NCBI GenBank assembly: GCA_035443945.1
Contig: DAOMNQ010000010.1
Location: 1-64,000, forward strand
Direction of reading: 5' to 3'
Source of the DNA: CAADGN01 sp035443945
GTDB taxonomy: Bacteria > Planctomycetota > Phycisphaerae > Phycisphaerales > UBA1924
Length of the DNA stretch: 64,000 nucleotides
In this document: positions 57,990 through 64,000 of the stretch, one piece after another
Layout of the letters: each line of letters starts with the position of its first letter
Numbering within the stretch: the first letter of the stretch is position 1
Translations under genes and position numbers: made by a program
The notes under the pieces: model-generated
What the model was told of the DNA's origin: nothing
Seen by the model: only the letters and a program-made list of their open reading frames with translations
The model's database searches: none

Positions 57990-59261
57990 GGCCTGAGCGT
58001 CTGGCTGCGATTCGTCGTCGTCCGCCGGCGCCGGCTGTGTGCGGTCCATCGCCGCCAGCAACCCGAGCGCGGCCGCCGTCAGCACCCAGCCCGTCCCGCC
58101 CGACGAGAGCAGCGGCAGCGCAATCCCCTTCGTCGGCCCGAGTCCCGTCACGACCGCGAGGTTGATGATCGCCTGCAACCCCACCGTCGCCAGCACGCCG
58201 ATGCCCAGCAGTTTCAGGAACGCCGACGGCTCGCGCCGAACGATCAACACGCCCGTGATGAGCAGGCAGGCGTACAGCCCGACCACCAGCGCGGCCCCGG
58301 CGATGCCGAGTTCCTCGCAGATGATGGCGAACAGAAAGTCGGTCTGGTCTTCGGGCAAATAGCCGAACTTCTGGATGCCGTGCCCGAGGCCGCGCCCCCA
58401 GCCCTCGCCGCCCGCGACCGCCGCCATCGACTGGATCATGTGGTAGCCGGCCCCCTGCGGGTCGGCGAACGGGTCGAGGAACGCCGTGAGTCTCCGCACG
58501 CGGTACGGGCTGACGACGATCGCGCCGACGATGCCCAGCAGCCCGAACGGCACGATGTACGCGAAATGCAGCAGCCTCGCCCCGCCCGCGAGCAGCACGA
58601 CGCTCGTCGCCGCGGCGATCAGCACGCCCGTGCCAAGGTCCTCGATCACGACGAGTCCCGCAACGATGCCCGTCAACAGCAACGCCGGCGCGAGTCCCAG
58701 CCAGAATCGCGGCATCAGCGGGGCACGCGCCGCCGCCAGCCACGCCATCAGCCCGATCAGCCCCCACTTGGCGATCTCCGACGGCTGCACCGAGAGACCG
58801 CCCGCGATCGGCAACGCAATCCACCGCGACGATGCGTTCACCTCCCGCCCGACGCCGGGGATGTACACCAGCCCGAGGATGGCCACCAGCCCAAGCGTCA
58901 CCACGCCCGCAACCGCAAGCCCCCGATCCGGCGACAGTGGACAAGGGACTGTGGAACGTGGACAGTCAGACTGCGACCGACACCCACTCAGGATGTCCAC
59001 TGTCCGCTGTCCATTGTCCACTGTCCACTGCCGCCCGGTCAGTCTTCTGGCCGGCGCGTACGCCGCCGCCGCGAAGGCTCCGCACGCCACCAGCATGTAC
59101 ACGGTCGAGCGGGAGAGGATGATCGACCGCGGCGTGATGCCGTCCGCGTCCACCTCGGCCCCGATCGGCGAGACCGCCATCCCAGCCGAGTTCACCATCA
59201 CCACCCCCAGCGTCAGCAGGGCGAGCACACAGATGGCGATCGTCTGGCCGGGACGGAGCAT
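57972..59261 (-). CDS. ftsW: FtsW/RodA-family lipid II polymerase (SEDS), carrying a repeat insertion
   Basis: The 429-aa polytopic protein has about ten helices and the SEDS motifs 'LQPSEIAKWGLIG', 'QSMAAVAGGEGWGRGLGHGIQKFGYLPEDQTDFLFAI' (quoted for the periplasmic loop 'GHGIQKFGYLPE', holding the catalytic Asp region), 'GLQAIINLAVVTGLGPTKGIALPLLSSGG' (shown in part: 'TKGIALPLLS'). Residues about 75-110 are an insertion encoded by inverted GTGGACA repeats (58932-59030) lying between helices 2 and 3, in frame. The pairing with murG and the family motifs favour FtsW over RodA. Confidence 0.92.
   Translation of the reverse strand: MLRPGQTIAICVLALLTLGVVMVNSAGMAVSPIGAEVDADGITPRSIILSRSTVYMLVACGAFAAAAYAPARRLTGRQWTVDNGQRTVDILSGCRSQSDCPRSTVPCPLSPDRGLAVAGVVTLGLVAILGLVYIPGVGREVNASSRWIALPIAGGLSVQPSEIAKWGLIGLMAWLAAARAPLMPRFWLGLAPALLLTGIVAGLVVIEDLGTGVLIAAATSVVLLAGGARLLHFAYIVPFGLLGIVGAIVVSPYRVRRLTAFLDPFADPQGAGYHMIQSMAAVAGGEGWGRGLGHGIQKFGYLPEDQTDFLFAIICEELGIAGAALVVGLYACLLITGVLIVRREPSAFLKLLGIGVLATVGLQAIINLAVVTGLGPTKGIALPLLSSGGTGWVLTAAALGLLAAMDRTQPAPADDDESQPDAQAVPSMP
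58932..59030. repeat. Inverted GTGGACA repeats inserted in frame in ftsW
   Basis: The left arm (58932-58967) consists of GTGGACA-like units and the right arm (58992-59030) of TGTCCACT-like units. Together they encode about 33 extra residues, including 'GRQWTVDNGQRTVDI' and a Cys/Ser/Pro-rich part. The frame is preserved and the helices on both sides are intact. Confidence 0.7.
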
Positions 59262-59327
59262 GGCGTCCCCCTGTATCGGGAGTCACGCCGGAAACCCTGC
59301 AACGACACGAGGCACACCCGGTCCGGC

Positions 59328-61019
59328 TCAGCGGACGACCGCCAGCGGCACGCGCCGGTCCAGGTCCGCCACCGGCCGTGCGACCAGGTCGTACCCCCCG
59401 CTCCCCACCACCACGCACCGCACCAACTCCCCGGGGCTGAGCGGCGAGCCGGACAGCACGTACGTCACCGCGTCGATCTGCGGGGCCTGGAACCTCGCTC
59501 GCGCTCGGTAACAGTGGCCGGATGTCCACTGTCCATTGTCCATTGTCCACTGTCCCTCCACCAGAACGTCCAGCCGTTCCCCCGTCTCGGTCGGGCGGTC
59601 CGGGTCGTACTTCGCCGCAATGCCCGCCGCCCGCTCGAACGCAAGCCGTTGCTGGAGCAGCAGCACCTCCGCCTTCCGACGGGTCTTGACCTCGGCGGGA
59701 ACAGCGAGCGCGGGGTCGCCCTCCATAGTCCCCGCCGGCGTGCCCTCCTCGCGCGAGTACTCGAACACCCCCACCGCGTCGAACGCCGACTCCTCCACGA
59801 ACGCCAGCAGGTCGCGGTGGTCGTCCTCGGTCTCACCGGGGAAGCCGCTGATGAATGTGGTTCGGATGGCGATCCCCGGCACGCGCTCGCGCAGCGTGCG
59901 AATGAGCCGCCGCTGCTCGTCCGCCGTCACGTTGCGCCGCATCGCCGCGAGCATCCGGTCCGAGCCGTGCTGGAGCGGGATGTCGATGTAGGGCAGCACC
60001 CGGCCTCGCGAGCACAACTCGGCGAAGGCATCGATGAACTCGTCGCGGAAGTTCGAGGGGTAGGCGTACATCAGGCGGATCCACGCCGAGCCGCCTATCT
60101 CCTCCGCCGCCCGGTCGAGCGCGTCCAGCAGCGCGGGCAGCCCGCCCTCGAATCGGCGCATGCCCGTCCGCCACCCGCACCCGAGGTCGTCGCCGTAACT
60201 CGTCGTGTCCTGCCCGATCAGGTTCAGTTCGAACGCCCCGTCGCTGAGCAGTTCGCGGGCCTCGGCAACGCACCGCTCGATCGGCTTCGACCGCATCTTG
60301 CCGCGGATGCTCGGGATGGTGCAGAACGCGCAGTTCTGGTTGCACCCCTCGCTGATGCGCAGGTACGCGTAGTGCCGCGGCGTCAGACGCAGCCGCGCCG
60401 AGTCGTCCTCGAAGTAGCCGACGCCCTTGCCGTCCTTCCCGTTGACCGTCAGCCCGATGGTGTTCCGCCCTCGCTCCTTCGCGGCCTGCAGCGCGTTGGC
60501 GGCGATCCAGTACGGCGGCCTCTCCTCGCCGATGTCCTCCCGCGTCGCGCCCGCGCCCCGCACGGCCTCGACGATCCGGTCCCGGTCGAAGACGCCGATC
60601 ATCGCGTCGATGCCCGGCGCCCACTCGAGCATCTTCGCCCGGTGCCGCTGCACGAGGCACCCGGCGACGATCACGCGCTTCACCATGCCGCGCTGCTTGG
60701 CACGAACGGCGTCGCGGATGACGCCCAGCGATTCCTGCTTCGAGGCCTCGAGGAACCCGCAGGTGTTGATGACGACCGCATCCGCCGGCTCGATCCCGTC
60801 CTCGACCGGCCCACCCCCCTCGACCGAGAGCGCATCGTCGTGCCCCCAGTCGTGCGCGGAGGGGTCGTAGGAGACCGGGATCAGCCCGTCCTCCGCGAGC
60901 AACCCGAGCATCTTCTCGGAGTCGACGAGGTTCTTGGGGCACCCCAGGCTCACGAACGACACCGTCCGCACGCCCGGATCCGCCGCCTTCTTTCGGGATG
61001 TGCGTCCGCCTCGGGGCAT
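59328..61019 (-). CDS. rimO: Ribosomal protein S12 methylthiotransferase RimO, carrying a repeat insertion
   Basis: The 563-aa radical-SAM enzyme is long for RimO (about 440). The N-terminal MTTase domain has the first cluster cysteines in 'SLGCPKNLVDSE', 'NTCGFLEASKQES' and 'VAGCLVQRH'. The radical-SAM cluster is 'EGCNQNCAFCTIPSIRG'. 'DIPLQHGSD' and 'TTFISGFPGETEDDH' are further markers. The C-terminal TRAM domain is split by a GTGGACA repeat (about residues 487-503, 'GQWTMDNGQWTSG'). An additional stretch after 'SYDPSAHDWGHDD' (about 55-80) also lengthens the N-terminus. It modifies Asp of S12. Confidence 0.93.
   Translation of the reverse strand: MPRGGRTSRKKAADPGVRTVSFVSLGCPKNLVDSEKMLGLLAEDGLIPVSYDPSAHDWGHDDALSVEGGGPVEDGIEPADAVVINTCGFLEASKQESLGVIRDAVRAKQRGMVKRVIVAGCLVQRHRAKMLEWAPGIDAMIGVFDRDRIVEAVRGAGATREDIGEERPPYWIAANALQAAKERGRNTIGLTVNGKDGKGVGYFEDDSARLRLTPRHYAYLRISEGCNQNCAFCTIPSIRGKMRSKPIERCVAEARELLSDGAFELNLIGQDTTSYGDDLGCGWRTGMRRFEGGLPALLDALDRAAEEIGGSAWIRLMYAYPSNFRDEFIDAFAELCSRGRVLPYIDIPLQHGSDRMLAAMRRNVTADEQRRLIRTLRERVPGIAIRTTFISGFPGETEDDHRDLLAFVEESAFDAVGVFEYSREEGTPAGTMEGDPALAVPAEVKTRRKAEVLLLQQRLAFERAAGIAAKYDPDRPTETGERLDVLVEGQWTMDNGQWTSGHCYRARARFQAPQIDAVTYVLSGSPLSPGELVRCVVVGSGGYDLVARPVADLDRRVPLAVVR
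59510..59558 (-). repeat. GTGGACA repeat inserted in frame in the rimO TRAM region
   Basis: Five units (GGGACAGTGGACA, ATGGACA, ATGGACAGTGGACA on the minus strand) encode 'GQWTMDNGQWTSG'. It is the same family as the insert in ftsW and the repeat at 56780-56810. Confidence 0.65.
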
Positions 61020-61059
61020 CAGACGAAGACTGTAGGCCCCGGGCAGGAAACCCCGGCGT

Positions 61060-61545
61060 TCACGAGACGATCGGCGCGGCCGGCCGCCCCTCGCTCGCCA
61101 GACCCGCCATGCCCTCAGCCGGGTAGTGCCGCTTCAGCGCGGCCATGAACGACTCATGCTCGGCCGTCACGAGGTACACCGCCTGCGACAACCGCCAGCC
61201 GACGAACTTCAACGCGCGCGGCAGCGCCTCGCGCGTGGTGCACACCACCAGTTCGCCGTCCTCGAACCGCAGCGGAAGCACCGAGAACTGCCACGCCTGC
61301 CGACGCTCGACCAGCGTCAGGGCCTCCAGGTCCACCACCTCCCCCAGCGGGTCGATCCGCGGCGCGACCGCCGCGTACTGCTCCGCCCACGCCTGCTCCA
61401 CCAGCGCGGGGTCAAGCCCGAACATGTCCTCGGCCAGCGCGCCGAACGGCCGCCCGCGCGCACGCTGGGCCTCCAGCACGCGGTCGCGCTGTTCCGGGCT
61501 GAGCAGGCCGCGTGCCACCAGCAGATCACCCAGTCGGAGCGTCAT
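61060..61545 (-). CDS. Stand-alone MshEN/GspE N-terminal-domain protein
   Basis: The 161-aa protein starts 'LRLGDLLVARGLLSPEQRDRVLEAQR' (quoted for 'LGDLLVARGLLSPEQ'), typical of the N-terminal domain of type II secretion and pilus ATPases. It continues with a second such region ('ALPRALKFVGWRLSQAVYLV'). The ATPase domain is absent. MshEN domains bind cyclic di-GMP; the RxxxR-like contacts may be present ('RDRVLEAQRARGR') but I cannot confirm binding. It could be a c-di-GMP receptor in trans, fitting the nearby GGDEF gene. Confidence 0.7.
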   Translation of the reverse strand: MTLRLGDLLVARGLLSPEQRDRVLEAQRARGRPFGALAEDMFGLDPALVEQAWAEQYAAVAPRIDPLGEVVDLEALTLVERRQAWQFSVLPLRFEDGELVVCTTREALPRALKFVGWRLSQAVYLVTAEHESFMAALKRHYPAEGMAGLASEGRPAAPIVS

Positions 61546-61758
61546 GGAGGTCTCCCCTGCCGGCCTCTGCCGGCGACGCCTCAGGCATCGACAGGGCGAG
61601 CACACCGATGCAGCGCGAAGCCTCCACGCTCGCAGATCTCCTGCCGACCGCGATCCATGCGCGGGAAGGACCGGCTGGGCGAGCGCGGCGGGGCGTTCCG
61701 ACTGTGCGGGCGACCACACCAGTTCGGTCGCCGAGACCACTTGACAGCCGCGACCGCC

Positions 61759-62109
61759 TCAGGCCGCCGGCTCGACCGTCGAACTCAGGCCCCGTGCCCG
61801 GAGCCGCTCGCGGTAGAACTCCGCACGCTCGAAGTGCGCCACCAGCACCACTGCGCGGCCGCGGGCGCTCGCCTCGTGCATCACGCTCTTGGCCTCATCC
61901 GCGTCCAGCGGCGTCGAGTCCGTGATGGCTCGGATCACGAACCGCGCGTCGTGTGCGTTGTCATGCAGCAGCAGAAGATTGAAGGGCGGCAGTCGGTCCA
62001 ACTTTCCCGGCTGGGATGCCGCGCTCTCGCGTGCCGCCGCGAGGTTCTTCGCGATCTGACGCTTGCGGGCCTGCTCTTCACGATCCGGTTCGTCGGCCTG
62101 ACGACTCAT
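61759..62109 (-). CDS. clpS: ClpS-like Clp protease adaptor
   Basis: The 116-aa protein has a charged N-terminal extension (about 40 residues) followed by a ClpS fold: 'FNLLLLHDNAHDARFVIRAI' (HDN in place of the usual NDD), 'DADEAKSVMHEASARGRAVV' and 'ERAEFYRERLRARGL'. ClpS binds N-degron substrates and delivers them to ClpAP/ClpCP. The N-degron pocket Asn-Asp-Asp is partly altered (His-Asp-Asn), so specificity may differ. It lies 213 bp before the MshEN gene without a clear functional link. Confidence 0.75.
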   Translation of the reverse strand: MSRQADEPDREEQARKRQIAKNLAAARESAASQPGKLDRLPPFNLLLLHDNAHDARFVIRAITDSTPLDADEAKSVMHEASARGRAVVLVAHFERAEFYRERLRARGLSSTVEPAA

Positions 62110-62462
62110 GGCGTTCCCCTCCTGGGCGCCGGGGCGTTCGGCCTTCTGCAAACCTATCACGAGATCGATCGAACGCCACCCGCCGCGACAGAATGTCGAA
62201 CCCGACGCACCGTGCGCTCGCTCGCAAGCCCCATCACCCCAAGGGGTTATGGCGCGATCACCGGACGCCGCCGAGACCCCGCACGCCCGTCCGGGAACCA
62301 ATCGGGGCCAACGTCGTATAACCACCTGTCCCGACGATGCTTCGGGCCGACTCCGGCCGCCGGATGACGGGGCAGTCTCTCAGCAGTTCGGCGTGCAACC
62401 GGTGGTCAGAGGCGAGCGGGCTGTCCGCGTGCGCGCCCGCGCCAACCACACTTTCTCCTCCA
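62110..62462. other. Intergenic region between clpS and mnmE
   Basis: About 350 bp of less GC-biased sequence with no convincing open frame. It contains a small CCCCAAGGGG palindrome (62237-62246) and, on the minus strand, a TTATAC hexamer near 62315-62320 that could be a -10 for clpS. No RNA gene was recognised (tested by eye for RNase P, SRP and tRNA features). Confidence 0.4.
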
Positions 62463-62495
62463 GCGACCCGTCCCGCCCACAGGCGGGCGGGTCGC
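62463..62495 (-). terminator. Stem-loop terminator of mnmE
   Basis: GCGACCCG pairs with CGGGTCGC, and inside them CCGCC pairs with GGCGG, 6 bp downstream of the mnmE stop on the minus strand. No U-tract. Confidence 0.6.
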
Positions 62496-62501
62496 GTTCC
62501 A

Positions 62502-63833
62502 CTACTTGCCCACGCAGAACGACGCAAACACACGCCCGATCACGTCGTCAGGCGTGATGCGACCCGTCAGCCCGCCGATCGCGTCCAGCGCGCTCCGCAG
62601 CGCATCCGCCACCAGTTCCGGCGCGCCCAGCGAGTGCGCGTCGTTCGCCGTGAGCGAGCCAGCATCCTCCAGCCCGCGCAGCGCGAACGCGAGCGCACGC
62701 CGGTGCCGCGGCAGCATCGAGCCTGCGGGCGCGCCGACCGCGTCCGCGATCGCCCGGCGCAGCGGCCCCAGATTCCACCCGTCCAGCGCGCACACCGCGA
62801 GCCCGCCCCCGCCCCGCCCTGGAAGGTCCGCCTTCGTGCGCACACGGAGAATGGGAACGGCGGCCGGCGCGCCCTCGATCGACGCGAAACGCCCTGTGGG
62901 ATCGCAGTGAATGATCGCATCCACCGCGCCGAGCGAGGCCCGCGCCCCCCGCTGCGCACCCGCGTCGATCGGCCCGTGCGCCACCCCGTCAAGCCCGGGC
63001 AGGTCGAGCAGGTCCACCGTCGGCGCGCCCGGCGCATCCTGCGAGAGGTCGAGCGGCTCGCGCAGCGCGTCGCGCGTCGTGCCTGCCACGTCGCTCACCA
63101 CCGCCCGGCGCCGACCGAGCAGCGCGTTGAAGAGCGTGCTCTTCCCGGCGTTCGGCGGGCCGACGAGCGCGACCGTCGCTCGATCCGACGCGCCCAGTCT
63201 CGCGCGGAACTCACCATGCAGTTCCGCGCCGATCTCGCCCACGAGCGCGCCCAGCCGCCGGCGGAGATCGCCCGGCACGATCGGCACCACGTCCTCCTGG
63301 TCCGCGAAGTCCACGCCCGCCTCGACGAGCGCAAGCAGGGTGGCGATCTCATCGGCCCATGCGCCGTACCGCTCGCCCGTGTCGCCGCTGAGCAGCCGCC
63401 GGGCCGCGTCGAGTTCATCCCTGCTCCGCGCCGCGATCGTCGCCGCGACGCCCTCGGCCTGCGTGATTGTCAGCCGGCCGTTCAGGTACGCCCTGGCAGA
63501 GAACTCACCCGGCTCGGCCAGGCGAACGCCATCGACCGCGAGCAGCACCGCCAGCGTTCGCTCGACGAGTGCGGGGTTGCCCGGCAGTTGCACTTCGACC
63601 GAGTCCTCGCCGGTGTACGACGCCGGCGCGACGAACCGCAGCGCGAGGCACGGGATCGTCAGACGATCCGCGACGCGGAGCAAGCATGCGTGCATCCCCG
63701 CGGACGACGGCGGCGCATCCGCCAGCACGACCGCCAGCGCACGCTCGACCCCCGCCCCGGAGAGCCGCACGATCGCCCTCGCCGAACGCCCGTGCGGCGA
63801 CGCGACGGCCACGATGACGTCTCCCGTGCGCAC
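62502..63833 (-). CDS. mnmE: tRNA U34 carboxymethylaminomethyl-modifying GTPase MnmE
   Basis: The 443-aa protein has the N-terminal formyl-THF-binding domain ('VASPHGRSARAIVRLSG', 'GEFSARAYLNGRLTITQAEGV' quoted in part) and a helical domain. The inserted G domain has G1 'VGPPNAGKSTLFNALL', 'DVAGTTRD' (G2) and 'LLDLPGLDG' (G3, the usual DTAG replaced by DLPG). The essential C-terminal Cys is in 'FASFCVGK'. It works with MnmG on wobble uridines. Start is GTG 63833; the context CGGGC-GTG matches that of the HAD gene. Confidence 0.93.
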   Translation of the reverse strand: MRTGDVIVAVASPHGRSARAIVRLSGAGVERALAVVLADAPPSSAGMHACLLRVADRLTIPCLALRFVAPASYTGEDSVEVQLPGNPALVERTLAVLLAVDGVRLAEPGEFSARAYLNGRLTITQAEGVAATIAARSRDELDAARRLLSGDTGERYGAWADEIATLLALVEAGVDFADQEDVVPIVPGDLRRRLGALVGEIGAELHGEFRARLGASDRATVALVGPPNAGKSTLFNALLGRRRAVVSDVAGTTRDALREPLDLSQDAPGAPTVDLLDLPGLDGVAHGPIDAGAQRGARASLGAVDAIIHCDPTGRFASIEGAPAAVPILRVRTKADLPGRGGGGLAVCALDGWNLGPLRRAIADAVGAPAGSMLPRHRRALAFALRGLEDAGSLTANDAHSLGAPELVADALRSALDAIGGLTGRITPDDVIGRVFASFCVGK

Positions 63834-63852
63834 GCCCGATCATTGGCCCGGC

Positions 63853-64000
63853 TCAGCGCCGCTTCTTGTACCTGCGCGGGGTGTCGTCCGGCCGGTCCCG
63901 CCCGGCACGCGGATCGACGCGCTTCGCCCCGCCGCCGCCCCGGCGCGCCGCCTCCTGCTTCTCCCGCTGCTGCGCCGCGACCTCCTGAAGCCTCGCCATA
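63853..64000 (-). CDS. C-terminal basic tail of a larger protein (possibly YidC), cut by window edge
   Basis: The minus-strand frame reads a 48-residue tail, 'MARLQEVAAQQREKQEAARR', then Gly-rich and finally 'RRYKKRR' before TGA at 63853-63855. Whether the Met at 63999 is internal or the start cannot be decided. It lies 19 bp upstream of mnmE. YidC membrane insertases often precede mnmE and end in basic tails, so yidC is a guess from gene order only. Confidence 0.35.
   Translation of the reverse strand, partial: MARLQEVAAQQREKQEAARRGGGGAKRVDPRAGRDRPDDTPRRYKKRR

Noticed and set aside
57939..61148. Plus-strand open frame of 1069 codons opposite ftsW and rimO
   Set aside because: Shadow frame; ftsW and rimO on the minus strand carry all family motifs.

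Overview
This is a gene-dense, GC-rich chromosomal window from a bacterium that looks like a member of the Planctomycetes, most likely the class Phycisphaerae. The evidence is a mix of signatures: exported proteins with PEP-CTERM-like tails ending in RRRR, a type IV pilin-like protein of the DUF1559 kind, a dockerin-like tail ending in the 'FLNAF..GC' pattern, a chlamydial-type Hc1 histone-like protein, three paralogous membrane proteins with a C-terminal 'CxxCGYD...CPECG' zinc ribbon, two TPR-sulfotransferases, and c and b subunits of ATP synthase that carry signal-peptide-like N-termini. No plasmid or phage backbone is visible. Apart from one lower-GC restriction-modification gene and a few small mobile or repeat elements, the window reads as core chromosome.

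Layout. 1-5.6 kb: deoC (deoxyribose-phosphate aldolase), two zinc-ribbon membrane proteins, a full aldehyde dehydrogenase and a shorter companion lacking the catalytic cysteine. A GxxExxY-type PDDEXK gene bounded by inverted 'CACAGAGG' repeats separates the two dehydrogenases. 5.6-7 kb: a DUF4230-like protein and a membrane protein. 7.2-10.7 kb: fliD and fliS. 10.7-13.2 kb: holB and sthA on the minus strand. 13.4-23.1 kb: alaS, the F0 part of ATP synthase plus delta (atpZ-like, atpI-like, atpB, E, F, H), pgk and a GT39-like glycosyltransferase. 23.2-25.8 kb: a single-chain restriction-modification protein with a frameshift in its specificity domain. 25.9-31.8 kb: a third zinc-ribbon protein, a TPR-sulfotransferase, a PEP-CTERM protein, a 1.2-kb gene-poor stretch and a second TPR-sulfotransferase. 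31.9-36.6 kb: release-factor-like protein, tsaD, an S41 protease and hflX. 36.7-40.2 kb: a lamin-tail PEP-CTERM protein, a pilin-like protein, a dockerin-tailed exported protein and tRNA-Thr(CGU).

40.3-47.6 kb holds four minus-strand genes: HlyD, GAF-HlyD, PqqD/M50 peptidase/HlyD fusion and a short accessory SecA. They look like a dedicated export apparatus with no ABC or RND pump visible. 47.8-53.2 kb: a DegT/DnrJ aminotransferase, a decayed two-gene remnant, mannose-6-phosphate isomerase, a FabZ-like dehydratase, an Hc1-like protein, an APH-type kinase and rsmA. 53.2-53.9 kb: a RAYT-like HUH transposase whose stop codon lies in one arm of a ~135-bp palindrome built partly from the CACAGAGG repeat. 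53.9-64 kb: HAD phosphatase, diguanylate cyclase, a 182-aa unknown, murG, ftsW, rimO, a stand-alone MshEN protein, clpS and mnmE, with the tail of a possible yidC at the edge.

Three themes run across the window. Several unrelated families of short degenerate tandem repeats, often as inverted pairs, lie between genes and also in frame inside deoC, the short aldehyde dehydrogenase, ftsW and rimO. At least six genes have a -10-like TANNNT hexamer 5-6 nt before the start codon, which suggests leaderless mRNAs. Finally, the RAYT hairpin and the GxxExxY cassette share the same repeat 49 kb apart, which hints at a common mobilisation mechanism.
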